A DNA stretch of 26,225 nucleotides from Priapulus caudatus (Eukaryota > Priapulida > Priapulimorpha > Priapulimorphida > Priapulidae). Below are positions 1 through 9,215 of this stretch, one piece after another. The stretch's first letter is position 1; every line of letters begins with the position of its first letter. The stretch is from the NCBI RefSeq assembly GCF_000485595.1, contig NW_014577259.1, positions 37,427 to 63,651 on the forward strand, in the 5' to 3' direction. The notes under the pieces are model-generated. The model made no database searches. It was not told the DNA's origin and worked only from the letters and a program-made list of their open reading frames with translations. A program made the position numbers and the translations under genes.

Positions 1-31
<31 letters not shown>

Positions 32-32
32 C
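1..32. repeat. ACGC microsatellite
   Basis: An uninterrupted (GCAC)n tetranucleotide run occupies the left edge of the window and probably continues outside it. It lies in the intron upstream of the first visible DNAJA1-like exon. Alternating purine and pyrimidine makes it prone to slippage and to Z-form DNA. Confidence 0.95.
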
Positions 33-138
33 CTGCCGCGGTGCACGCGCCTCACGCCCCCGCCTCTCCCACACACACCCACGCACACACACTCCTGCCG
101 CGGTGCACGCGCCTCACGCTCCCGCGCCTCTCCCACGC
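32..138 (+). repeat. 62-bp tandem duplication beside a splice acceptor
   Basis: The segment starting CCTGCCGCGGTGCACGCGCC at 32 recurs at 94, and the likeness continues through the CTCACGC and CCTCTCCCAC stretches. The right copy ends in the functional acceptor (CCCACGCAG, 132-140) of the DNAJA1-like exon. The left copy has CACACA at the equivalent place, so it lacks an AG acceptor there. Confidence 0.8.
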
Positions 139-140
139 AG

Positions 141-371
141 GCATGCGCGACGGGCAGAAGATCCAGTTCTCGGGCGAGGGCGACCAGGAGCCGGGGCTGG
201 AGCCCGGCGACATCCTCATTGTGCTCGACGAGAAGGAACACGAGACGTTCCGGCGTAACGGAGAGGACCTGCTGTTGAAGCTGGAGCTGGAGCTGGTCGA
301 GGCGCTGTGCGGCTTCCAGAAGGTCATCCGCACGCTCGACGAACGCGAACTCGTCATCACATCCATTCCTG
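141..371 (+). CDS. DNAJA1: DNAJA1-like exon (first visible)
   Basis: The exon follows a pyrimidine-rich acceptor ending CCCACGCAG and ends at CCTG before the donor GTGAGC. It opens with the last two bases of a split Gly codon and closes with the first base of another Gly codon (phase 1). It encodes 76 whole codons, [10 protein letters not shown] to VITSIP, spanning the edge of the first and most of the second C-terminal beta-barrel domain. The conserved [10 protein letters not shown] core of domain II is intact. The exon is strikingly GC-rich compared with the next intron. Confidence 0.93.
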
Positions 372-1576
372 GTGAGCGACGACGTCGTCGGTAGCGCGCC
401 ACGTGGTGTTGGTTGGCGTGTGTCGTATGCAGGGGGGAATTTTTTTTTTTCACGGGAGCTCTTTTTCTGTGTTCGAAGTCTGTGGGAAAATTTTGTCAAA
501 AATTTTACGGGAGCTATTTTGAGCCTCACGGGAGCGATTTTGGAGGTTTGAAGAGCGAATCGCTCATCGCTCTCCGTGTTTTTTTACCCTGGCTCACCCG
601 CTGCTTTGCTTCCGTAACACAGGTGAGGTCGTCAAACACGGAGACATCAAGTGTGTCATAGGTGAGGGAATGCCGATGTACAGGAACCCGCTGGAGAAGG
701 GTCGGCTCATCATCCAGTTTGCTGTCAACTTTCCCGAAGATAACTTCCTGCCCCCTGAGAAACTTGCACAACTAGCGGTAGGCTCTTTTATTTATATCTT
801 TTATTATAGCTTTTATTATTCATATCTTTTATATATTTATATTTTTATCTTTTATTTTTTTACACTTTTTTCCCTTGCTTGCTACATGCGTAAAACCGTC
901 CTACATATTCCGTATCTAATCCCTAATGACATGTGGCTTCTGTAGAGTATCTCAGCATACAGGGCATGAAATTCAGGTTTTTTTGTACCAGCCCAGAGGG
1001 CTGGTAACAGCAATTTTTTACCAGCCCTCACCATAATTTACCCATACAAATTTTGTTTGTAAAATCAATGTCATGTTTCATGCTTGCATTCTCGATTTCA
1101 AATTTGTAAAATGTTGATAAATCATGGCGTGGTATCCTTCAGGTGAAACAGTAATGTAGGCTATTTACTCATTAATACTATAAATACAAATGTAGGTAGT
1201 CGCTAACACAGCTGAAACCACCGGCTCGGAGGGCCGGTGTTTTGTCAATGTTACCAGCCCTCCAAATAATTTGCCAGCATGTGTCGGTGCTAATTTGGTG
1301 CTTTGGCATACTAATCGACGCCGTGCAAGCGTCGCGTACACGGATCCCCTACTACGTGCAGCGATTGCAAATGAGACGAGTAATCAACGCTTTCTTACAT
1401 CGCAGCGGTTGTTACCGGATGCTGAGGAGCCAGTTGTCACGGACGACGCGCAGCACGTCAACCTCGTGTCAGTCGACCAGGCGCATCAACACCGGCGTCA
1501 CCATGGCAACGCGTACGACAGCGACGATGAGGATCACCAGCGCCAGGCCGGCGGCATGCAGTGTCAGACGCAATGA
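141..1576 (+). CDS. DNAJA1: DnaJ/Hsp40 type I co-chaperone, DNAJA1-like (C-terminal half, 3 exons)
   Basis: This is the C-terminal half of a type I J-domain co-chaperone, which stimulates Hsp70 ATPase and delivers unfolded clients in cytosol and nucleus. Joining 141-371, 623-777 and 1406-1576 gives about 185 residues in one open frame, against roughly 397 for the whole family member. All introns inside the window are GT-AG. The visible part covers the end of the first C-terminal beta-domain ([17 protein letters not shown]), the second domain ([27 protein letters not shown]) and the acidic, His-rich tail. It ends in CQTQ, a CaaX box that in relatives (CQTS in human DNAJA1) is farnesylated. The J domain, G/F region and zinc-finger domain must be encoded to the left of the window. 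The HGDIKCV stretch and the CaaX tail fit the DNAJA1/DNAJA4 clade better than DNAJA2. Family assignment is from remembered relatives; the exact orthologue is inferred. Confidence 0.93.
372..622 (+). other. DNAJA1-like intron (251 bp)
   Basis: A GT-AG intron (donor GTGAGC, acceptor AACACAG) between two DNAJA1-like exons. It contains three short direct repeats of [CT]ACGGGAGC (451, 506, 527) and a T11 run around 440. The open frame read through this intron at 413-661 is not coding. Confidence 0.9.
623..777 (+). CDS. DNAJA1: DNAJA1-like exon (middle)
   Basis: After the acceptor AACACAG the exon completes the split Gly and encodes 51 codons: [20 protein letters not shown], then [20 protein letters not shown], then [11 protein letters not shown]. 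It ends in phase 0 at GCG before the donor GTAGGC. This is the second half of C-terminal domain II. The EGMP and EKGRLII segments are hallmark DNAJA1-type sequence, and the final helix (PPEKLAQLA) leads into the dimerisation region. Confidence 0.93.
778..1405 (+). other. DNAJA1-like intron (628 bp) with a GGGCTGGT hairpin cluster
   Basis: A GT-AG intron (donor GTAGGC, acceptor ACATCGCAG). The first part is T/A-rich (781-870). The middle carries a repeat-like block of about 959-1270 with the hairpin ACCAGCCC-AGA-GGGCTGGT (987-1005), a similar hairpin ACCGGCTC-GGA-GGGCCGGT (about 1220-1238) and further ACCAGCCCTC copies near 1019 and 1253. This looks like an interspersed repeat. Its left side begins CAGGGCATGAAATTCAGG, reminiscent of hAT ends, but I could not find the matching right terminus. 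Confidence 0.75.
1406..1576 (+). CDS. DNAJA1: DNAJA1-like terminal exon
   Basis: The exon begins directly after CATCGCAG in phase 0 and encodes 56 residues plus TGA. It starts RLLPDAEEP, matching the LLPER/LLPSR segment of DNAJA proteins, and continues through an acidic, His-rich tail ([19 protein letters not shown]) to GGMQCQTQ. The final CQTQ is a CaaX box; Gln at the last position favours farnesyl- over geranylgeranyl-transferase. The NAYDSDDED stretch resembles the EAYEDDE/EAYNDSSDEE segment of vertebrate paralogues. No AATAAA follows within several hundred bases; a weak AATATA sits at 1608-1613. Confidence 0.92.
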   Translation, partial: RLLPDAEEPVVTDDAQHVNLVSVDQAHQHRRHHGNAYDSDDEDHQRQAGGMQCQTQ

Positions 1577-1935
1577 TGACCGACGCGCCACACGGCTAGC
1601 ATCATGAAATATATACACAAGCACAATGCAGAAACGTGGACCCAACTCACAGCATATAGATACAGCATAGTAAACTCTGTCCTCACTCTTTTTCTCTCCT
1701 GTTAGCTTACTGTAACAACTAGGACTGACTGCACATGTACAGGTCTTTCTGGTTCGCCCACCGTCACTCATTATTACGTAGTCTGCTTGCCCCATCTCTC
1801 TGACTTCCCACGCTGAATATGTGCAAGCTTTGTGTGTGCAGACAATCGTATTGCATGAGTATTGCACGAGTATTGCACGACTAGTTGTGGTCTTGATTCC
1901 TGATCTCTATCGATCACAGCAGCTATGTGCCAGGT
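1577..1935. other. DNAJA1-like 3' flank / probable 3' UTR
   Basis: No coding signal is seen. The proximal part is probably the 3' untranslated region, although no canonical poly(A) signal is evident. A short tandem of GAGTATTGCAC-like units lies at about 1849-1881, immediately before the 44-bp minisatellite. Confidence 0.5.
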
Positions 1936-4862
1936 TGCCGGAGGTAGTGTAGAGATGGTCAGGTCATGGTAGCAGGGGAGGCAGGAGGCAGTGTATAGAT
2001 GCAGTCCAAGTCTAGGTGGGCAGGGGATGGAGGAGTGGCAGTGTCTAGATCGGTCGGTATGGTGGCAGGGGACGGGGCAGCAGGAGTGCAGTGTAGAGTT
2101 AATGGTCAATGGTCATGGTGGTTCAGAGGGAAGGCAGCGAGGCAGTGTTAGTTGTAGAGATAGGTCGATGTCATTCGTGTTCAGCTGGAGGCCGGAGGCT
2201 CAGTTGTAGAAGTATGGTCAGCGTCATGGGTGGAGGGGATGGCAGGATAGGCAGTGTAGAGCATGGGTCAGGATTCATGGGGCGGGAGGCAGGAGGCAGT
2301 GTAGATGGTATCAGGTCATCGGTGGCAGGGGAGGCAGGCGGCAGTGTATAGAGATGGTCGTTGTCATGGTTGTTAGGCAGGGGAGGCAGGAGGCCGTAGT
2401 TGTAAGATTTGTCAGGTCATGTAGCAGGGAGAAGGCAGAGGCGAGTGTCGAGATGGGTTCAGGTCTAATTTGGTGGACAGGTGGAGGCAAGGAGCAGTTG
2501 TGTAGAGTATGGTCAAGGTATGGTAGCAGGGGAGCAGGAGGCGTGTAGAGATGGTCAGGTCATGTGGCAGGGCAGGGCAGGAGCAGTGTTAGAGATGTCA
2601 GGTACATGGTTGCAGAGGGAGGCAGAAGGCGAGTGATATAGAATGGTCATGGTCTGGGTGAGGAGCGAGTGTATAGATTGTCAGTGGTCATGGTGGCAAG
2701 CGGGAGCGCGCAGTGTTATAGATGGATCAGTGCCATAGGTTGGCAGGGGATGGCAGGAGGCCACGTGTAGGGATGGTAGTCATCGGTTGGCATGGGGAGG
2801 CAGGAGTCAGTGTAGAGTGGTCAAGGTCATTCTGGATGAGGGGAGGAAGGAGGATCAGTTTGTAGAGATGTGTCAGGTGAAATTTGGTGGCAGTGGGAGG
2901 CAGGAACGTGCAGTGTTATAGGATGGTCAGGTCCATGAGGTATGGCAGGCGAGGCAGGGAGGGCAGTGTTAGGATGGTCAGGTCATAGGTGGCAGGGAAG
3001 GACAGGAGTCTCAGCTGTAAGAGATGGTAGGTCATCAGGGCAGGGGAGTGGCAGGACACCGGGCAGTGTGAGTATGGTAGGTCCCATGGTAGAAGGGGAT
3101 GCAGGGAGGTCGTTTGTATAGTTTAGATTAGTTTATTGTCAATTTAGTGCATTTGTTCTATAATTAGCTGTGGTCACTATTACAATGCTCAAAGGATGAG
3201 GTGGCAGGGCTATTGCGCGAAAGGGAGCAGGATAGGCGTGCTATAGAATGTCAGGTCATGGTGGCAGGGAGCAGGAGGCAGCTGTAAGAGATGTCAGGGT
3301 CATGGTGGCAGGGGAGGCACGGAGTCAGTGGTTGCTTGAAGCGTATGGTCATGGTACAGTGGGTTGTCGATACGGGCGGATCTGTGGGGGCGTCAGAGAC
3401 GCCGGAGGTTCCTGTAGGGAGTATGGTCAGGTCATAGGTGGCAGTTAGAGCTCAGACCGTTTCAGAGTCGCGAACTGGTTGTGCAAGGAAAGGCTCAGTT
3501 GTGGAGTACGTAATATGTGGTCGGGTTTACATCCATTATCTGTGTAGGCAGGGAGGTGGGATGTGGAGGCAGAGATGACTAGATGTAGAGATGGTCAGGT
3601 CAATTTTCTGGTGGAGGGGTGAGGCGAGGCAACGCGCGGCAGTTGTAGAGAATGTCAGTCATAGGTTGAGGGGAGGCAGGAGGCACGGTGTATAGTATAG
3701 GGTCAGCTGGTCATGGTTGCGGAGAGGGTGACGGCAGGAGGCAGTTTATATTGATGGTGCTGGTCAGGTCCTGGCTTTTTGGATAAAAAATGTGGATGAG
3801 TGCAAGTGAGTACGGAAGTTGAGGTTCAGGCCGGATTTTAGGTCGGTTGATCTGGTGGTTTAAAGGGTTTACGGATTGCGCAGGAGGAGTGCAGGAATGA
3901 GCGAAGTTGTGTACGCCCTCTAAACGGTCTATGACGCTACAAGGTTTTGTGTTTCTTGTTTTTATTATGCATATGTGATGTTTTGGCAGTTTCGATGCTG
4001 GCATGTTTTAGTGTTGTACGCCCAATCGGATACTGCCAAGAATGGTGTTGGCTAGGGTCAGGGTCTTTTATTGTTAAAGGGTTGTGAGCAGTATGGTCAG
4101 CTCATGGGTTAGCAGGGGAGGCAGGAGGCAGTGTATAGTATGGGTCAAATAGGTCGCATGTGATAGAGGCGGGCAGGGAGGCATCTGTCACAGATCGGAG
4201 CTATAGTCATCGCTCCAGCGGGTAATATCGTGTGGCAGGGAGGAGTTATGGCGGCTCATTGGTGGAGTGCATGTAGGTATGTTCAGCGAGGCTCTTTGGT
4301 AAGCTAGCGGGGTTGAGACAGGTATATGTTAATCATGCGGCAAGTGCTATAGATTTGTGGTATTGCAATAAGTCCGTGGTTCTATTTGAGTCTGCGAAGA
4401 TCGCGGGCAATTTGTGTTGGATTTTCTAGCTTTAATATGGAGCCAGAGTTAGGTTCATGTTCGAGTCTCAGACATGATAAAGGCGGAATGTGAGAGCTGT
4501 AATGGGTAGAGCCGTCCAAGGGGTCTAATTCATTCCTTTTTAGGGGGATGAGACAGGGGAGGCCAGAGGCGTGTAGAGAATGGTCATGGTCGTATGATTG
4601 TGTTGGCGATGTGGAGGGTATCGCAGGCTTCAGTGCGCGCATTCGCTTAAGTTGTAGAAGGATGGTCAGGTCATGGTGGCAGGGGAGGCAGGAGGCAGTG
4701 TAGAGATGGTCAGGTCATGGTGGCAGGGGAGGCAGGAGGCAGTGTAGAGATGGTCAGGTCATGGTGGCAAGCGAGCTGGAAACAAGTGTAGAGATGTTCA
4801 GGTCATAGTGATAGAGGAAGCTAGAAGCAGTGTGAAGATGGTCAGGATGGTTGCAGTGCAGT
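1936..4862 (+). repeat. Degenerate 44-bp minisatellite (about 2.9 kb)
   Basis: The unit is about 44 bp and runs TGTAGAGATGGTCAGGTCAT, then GGTGGCAGGGGAGGCAGGAG, then GCAG. Near-identical neighbours lie at 4650-4770, and the first spacing (1948 to 1992) is exactly 44. Elsewhere nearly every copy has different one- or two-base insertions and deletions, so local spacing drifts. Recognisable copies are interrupted at about 3112-3190, 3440-3540, 3740-4080 and 4140-4560 by sequence with little or no unit likeness. The array is G-rich on the plus strand. Since 44 is not a multiple of three and no long frame persists, it is non-coding. The scattered indels could be real decay or uncorrected long-read error. 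Confidence 0.9.
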
Positions 4863-5836
4863 GTAATATATTATTAATTATTGACCGACATTTGAAGTAG
4901 TGTAAAATCAATATATATGTGAACGATATTTTGTTTTGTTTTAATACGTGAACACTGGTGTGAGTCATAATAAGTTCATCAGGATGAAACTGGTGTTTAT
5001 TGGCCGTGGCTTGTTACGCACACGTACCTTTTTTACCGTACCATTTTTATTGCACGCCAAAGGCATTCCCTGCTAAAGCAAATGATTTTTCAGTCCCCAA
5101 AAGATGAAAATCGTCCGAATGTAGTTAACAACGATGCTTTAGGTCGGTTAATCATAATCGGTGGTGCAGTGAAACAACTGATGCTGCTGCTTGCTGTGTA
5201 TCGTCTATCATTTAATGATTCGTCTTTATTATTTCACAAAGTCATTCAGCATCTTGTATCATACAGCTTTGTTTCATTACTTGTATGTGCACATTAAGTC
5301 CTCTCCCACCCCACCCACCACGAATGATAACACTTCAGTATTTTACTAGTTGCATAAAGCAGTCAGGTTGCGCTTACAAATGTATTGGTGTAACTTCTCT
5401 AACTGCTATGTGTACGATGGGAAAGACACGTTGCGTATGTAGTTGTTGGTGCGGACCAGAGTGGGGCGGGGATGGGTATCAGAGCAACACACACTGTAAA
5501 ATGTATACAAAACTGCAACCAACGTAACATTGCAGTGACGAAGTTAAACCCCCAGATGCGCAAGTTCAAGAAATGTATTTATTAATATTATATTATAAAT
5601 CGTTTGTCGAGTGGTGTATCTACGTCTCTGTTTTTTCGCAATTATTTCCCTGTTTGTGTTCTGTTGTGCAGCGCCTCTCCCCTGCAATTACATTACACCA
5701 ACCTTACACAACCAAGCTGCAGGTGACATAGGACTCTCTTCCTTATCTCATGTAGAGGTGGACAACCCTCGTCGCTGGCTGCTAACCCAAGGTGATTGCT
5801 CTAACACAGGTTGACTATTAAACTATAATTATTAGC
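4863..5836. other. Intergenic, no recognised feature
   Basis: AT-rich unique-looking sequence. Short open frames exist at 5082-5297, 5285-5527 (Cys-rich by chance) and 5611-5814. None has a recognisable domain or is supported by splice structure, so I do not call a gene. Confidence 0.5.
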
Positions 5837-6375
5837 AGCTGCATTGTCATAGTCAGATGCAGCTTGTAGAATGGCATGAGCGTGCGTCCGTCCGGCCGTG
5901 CGTCAACAGTTGGGCACAAATCTTAACCGCTTGACGTACGGTCACGATATTCGGGACGTCGGGGGGAGGGGGGATTGTCAAAACGAGTTGGGATGTCGAA
6001 GCTGGGGGTCAAAGGTCAAGAGGTGTAAAAGAAGGGAACTCTCCCTCTTAACTTAAGATTGCCCGGCCAAATCTAATGCGACTAAGCTCGTGGTATTCGG
6101 ATGTATGCATCATTGTTGGACAGCCATCACTGTGCCGAAATTGTCCGAGGTCAGGTCGTTTTAGGACATTCTGGGACCTGGGTTTGACGAGCGATTCGGG
6201 AAAACTTTTTTGTTTCAGCGTGTACTAGATTTGTATGCTTTAATGAGCACCTGAAATGTATTTTTGTGACATGCGAGGAGGTCGGTCAGATAACCTTTCT
6301 GCCTCAAAGGAGGAGGCTTAACATTGGATTTGTTTACTGTTAGAAGAATTGACTTGCGGGGTTTGCTGTAGAATC
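5837..6375 (+). repeat. Interspersed repeat family A, copy 1 (plus)
   Basis: This roughly 540-bp copy aligns over most of its length with the reverse complement of 9216-10045. Shared landmarks in order are a terminal hairpin (AGCTGCAT...ATGCAGCT, 5837-5864), TGCGTCAAC-AGTTGGGCA, GGTCACG-ATATTCGG, GTCAAAGGTCAAGA, GTGTAAAAGAAGG, GCCATCACTGTG, TTTTTGTTTCAGCG, CCTCAAAGGAGG and ATTGGATTTGTTTACTGTT. Similarity is interrupted by many small indels, so the copies are old. No open frame is conserved between copies and the class is not recognised. Confidence 0.75.
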
Positions 6376-6920
6376 TACTACATGCCTGCGCTGTTGAGCT
6401 CATGTTCACAAGTGAATATTTTCAACAGCTCATTTGGTGAAGAGGTTGATGCTCCTGTATGCGTTAATTTTATGGCTTCTGTAACTGTCAGTAGTGCTTA
6501 AATGTCACTTATTTGCCTTCAGTGGCCACTGCGCTGCATGTGGTGTGATATTACTGTGTGTTTTTGCGCGTTAGTAGTTACAGGTGGCATTCTCTATTTT
6601 CAGCTGTGGCATTGCGCTACGGTACTGGATGATTCTTACCTATTCTGTCTTGCAAATAGTTGTTGCTACTACTTACGATGGGAGCTGCCTCTTAATTCTT
6701 AAGGCCTTAACGTCCGCTTTTCTAGTGCACGCTTTTAATACGATCCCAACGACTTTCTTTGAGAAGGTTCCTGGATACCATTCTGTGCTTGGCCACTGTT
6801 TCGGCGGCGTATGTGATGTTGGTGACAACTATGGACTCAACAGGTTACTAGATCCCCCTCCCACCCGACACAGGTCCCGGCCAGAGTAGCGTGTAGTTAG
6901 CGCTTCGCTCGCCCGGCCTT
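6376..6920. other. Spacer between family A copies
   Basis: No recognised coding or RNA gene. The open frame 6584-6889 (101 codons) has a hydrophobic start but no recognisable domain, and it lies between two repeat copies; I treat it as chance. Confidence 0.45.
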
Positions 6921-7085
6921 GTTTGTTTCAGCGGTGACCTAGCACTTTTTTATACTTTATGAAAGGACCGATGATGTTACTTTCTGTTTGCTGAAAGGCA
7001 AGTGTCGGATAACTTTTGACCTCAGAGGAGGGTATAACTGGATTTTGTTGCTGTTACAAGGATGAACTGCTTTTGCTATTGTGGA
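6921..7085 (+). repeat. Interspersed repeat family A, partial copy (plus)
   Basis: This fragment matches the 3' third of family A. GTTTCAGCGGTGACCTAGCA, AAGTGTCGGATAAC, TTTTGACCTCAGAGGAGG and GGATTTTGTTGCTGTTA each have counterparts in copy 1 and in the reverse complement of the 9216-10045 copy. In the GTGTCGGATAA segment it is closer to the minus-strand copy than to copy 1. The 5' two thirds of the family are missing here. Confidence 0.65.
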
Positions 7086-9215
7086 TGTGAGGCTACAGTT
7101 GCACGTTCGCAATTGCAAAGGCAGAATGTTGTTGACACGCGTTCGCTACGCTCCTTAAATCACCTATTTCTAAAGCAGTCGCTATTAGCTCCACGTGTAT
7201 TGCACTCTGATGGCTCGCGTGGTAGGCAACATTAGGGGGCGCGCTCTTATAGCTGCATGAGGGCAGCGAGGTGCAACTGGCACTTTTCTTCTAATTATTG
7301 CCTCGGCAACCTGAGGCAGCATGTGTAACTTCACAGCTGAGGCCAAATTCTCCCCTGCCCTGTATACTTCGGATTTCAGCAACTCCCTGGGTGAGGTATC
7401 AGCACGAAGCGGTGATGCCATCTTTGATTTCTGGTGCACTGTGCAGCACCATATCGCCGGCACTGCTGTTGTATAGCCCCGCCCCCACGTATCCCCCCAC
7501 CACCACCACTACGCTCGCGCTCGACACATATCCATGATAACATGTTAATATAGCGAAGTCATTAAAGTTACACAGCTGTATCCATATTACTGCACTACCG
7601 GTATAGCAAAGCCTAGCTATCATAGATTTTAGATCTGTATTAGTAGTATCCTAGATATATATGTTCTGAGCGCGAACGCAGTGATGGGAGGGTGCTCTTC
7701 ATTCGTTTGCCAGTGAGTTTAGCATCAGAACACTGGCCGTCAGATGAGCGCTGTCGCTCTGCGGCACTTGTTGGTTATTAACACGGACACTTTTCAACAA
7801 AAATTTTAACACTAGCGTACACTTTCACACTCGCTCACACATACATTCCCGTGCACACTTACACGCAATCAATTTCCTGGCTTCACAATATGATTAGAGA
7901 TGGAAATTTAATTATTCACAATAAATTTATCATCACAATCAAAACAGGAATAGGGACAATCTGACCAATCACGCACCAGCTTACATCATGCCAAATATTT
8001 GCTATGGTCAACACTGGATTAGCAATAATCGAAACGTGGAAACTTCAAAGAAAATTACCGTAAAATGGGACCAAAATATTAAATTGTCCGTCGGACCATT
8101 GACTTTGAAAATCTGATGGTCCTGATTATTTGATGGCCCCGGACCATCGCTTATTTCCACCCCTGCTTGGTATAGGGTCAGTCAGATAACCAGCAATGAA
8201 GACCGGCTTTTTATTTTAGGTAAAAAATGTAAATTCCAGGACATTAGACATAAAATAAGGACTTGGACCTATATCCAAGGACTTTCAATGACAAAAGGAA
8301 TGAAAGTGTCAATGACACTGCTAAGCCGGCCCCGCCCGCAAGACCAAAGTAACCGACGATGCAACATGCGTGAGTGACGAGACACGAGTCTAGTTCTAGT
8401 CCGTGTTTTAAATTTGAAGCAATCATCGACGTACATTATAGAAACGAAGGTCTATATGCGGAGAACTCCACATTATATACTACTTCGATAATTATGTGTA
8501 ATTTTTTATGTGAAAATAATAAATAATCGTATTTATATTAAATTATAACATTATAAACAACAGCTTGCCGCATAGCACAGCGCCTCATCTAACGTCTTAC
8601 GGCGGATGACTTCTTGTGGCTGCGAGTTGTGGGATTCTTAGTAAACCCTGTTATTTTTTGTCCAAATGCTGTTCAATCACGCCCGAAATAGGTGCGAATG
8701 CACAGCAAGATGCGTATCAGCGCAACCTTCTCAAAGATGGTTTCGTGGGCGATCAGTTTATGGAAAGTTGCCACGAGATGGCGTGTCACGTTTAAGTGCT
8801 CTTAGATTAAGATTGGAATGCTCCCATTGCATTCGTAGCTAGCAAACAACTATTTCCAGACAGAAATCTAGGTTAAGCACTCATCCATTTACCTACGCAA
8901 GCCTACAGGCTGCCCAAATTGCAATAGAGAGCTGCCACCTGTAAACAATTAATGCAGGCACAAAACTGCCCCAACATGCACAGCACTGCAGTGCTGCATG
9001 AACCAAAAGATGCAGGCATACGTGACATGATAAGCAATTACTGCCACCCAGTGATCAGCAATGACATAGACAATTATACGATTTTAAGGCTACTAATACA
9101 CCTTCGTTTGTAAAACATCAAAACTTTAATGCGTTTCGAAATTGGTTCACTGTCGAACCATGTGCTAGCCCCCCTCATCACCCCCCACCTCGCAGGGGCC
9201 GTGTACTGTCCTAGT
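7086..9215. other. Intergenic, repeat remnants, no recognised gene
   Basis: No coding feature is supportable. A probable DNA-transposon terminus reads TTATTTCCACCCCTG at about 8150-8164, with a related GAGATGGAAAT at about 7896-7906. They could be two ends of one old hAT-like element, but no target duplication is visible. Around 8235-8300 lies a GGAC/CCAAGGACTTTCAA-type interspersed repeat also seen near 10645-10690. A perfect 16-bp palindrome CAGCACTGCAGTGCTG lies at 8981-8996. Confidence 0.45.

Noticed and set aside
413-661. 82-codon open frame across the first DNAJA1-like intron
   Set aside because: It runs from intron into the next exon in the wrong frame and has no recognisable domain.
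1242-1607. 121-codon plus-strand frame overlapping the last DNAJA1-like exon
   Set aside because: It is a shadow; the correct frame gives the conserved RLLPD...CQTQ tail.
5285-5527. Cys-rich 80-codon frame, possibly a small secreted peptide
   Set aside because: No signal peptide, no regular cysteine spacing and no splice or promoter context; chance is more likely.
6584-6889. 101-codon frame with a hydrophobic N-terminus
   Set aside because: Lies between two repeat copies, no recognisable domain, no conservation visible.
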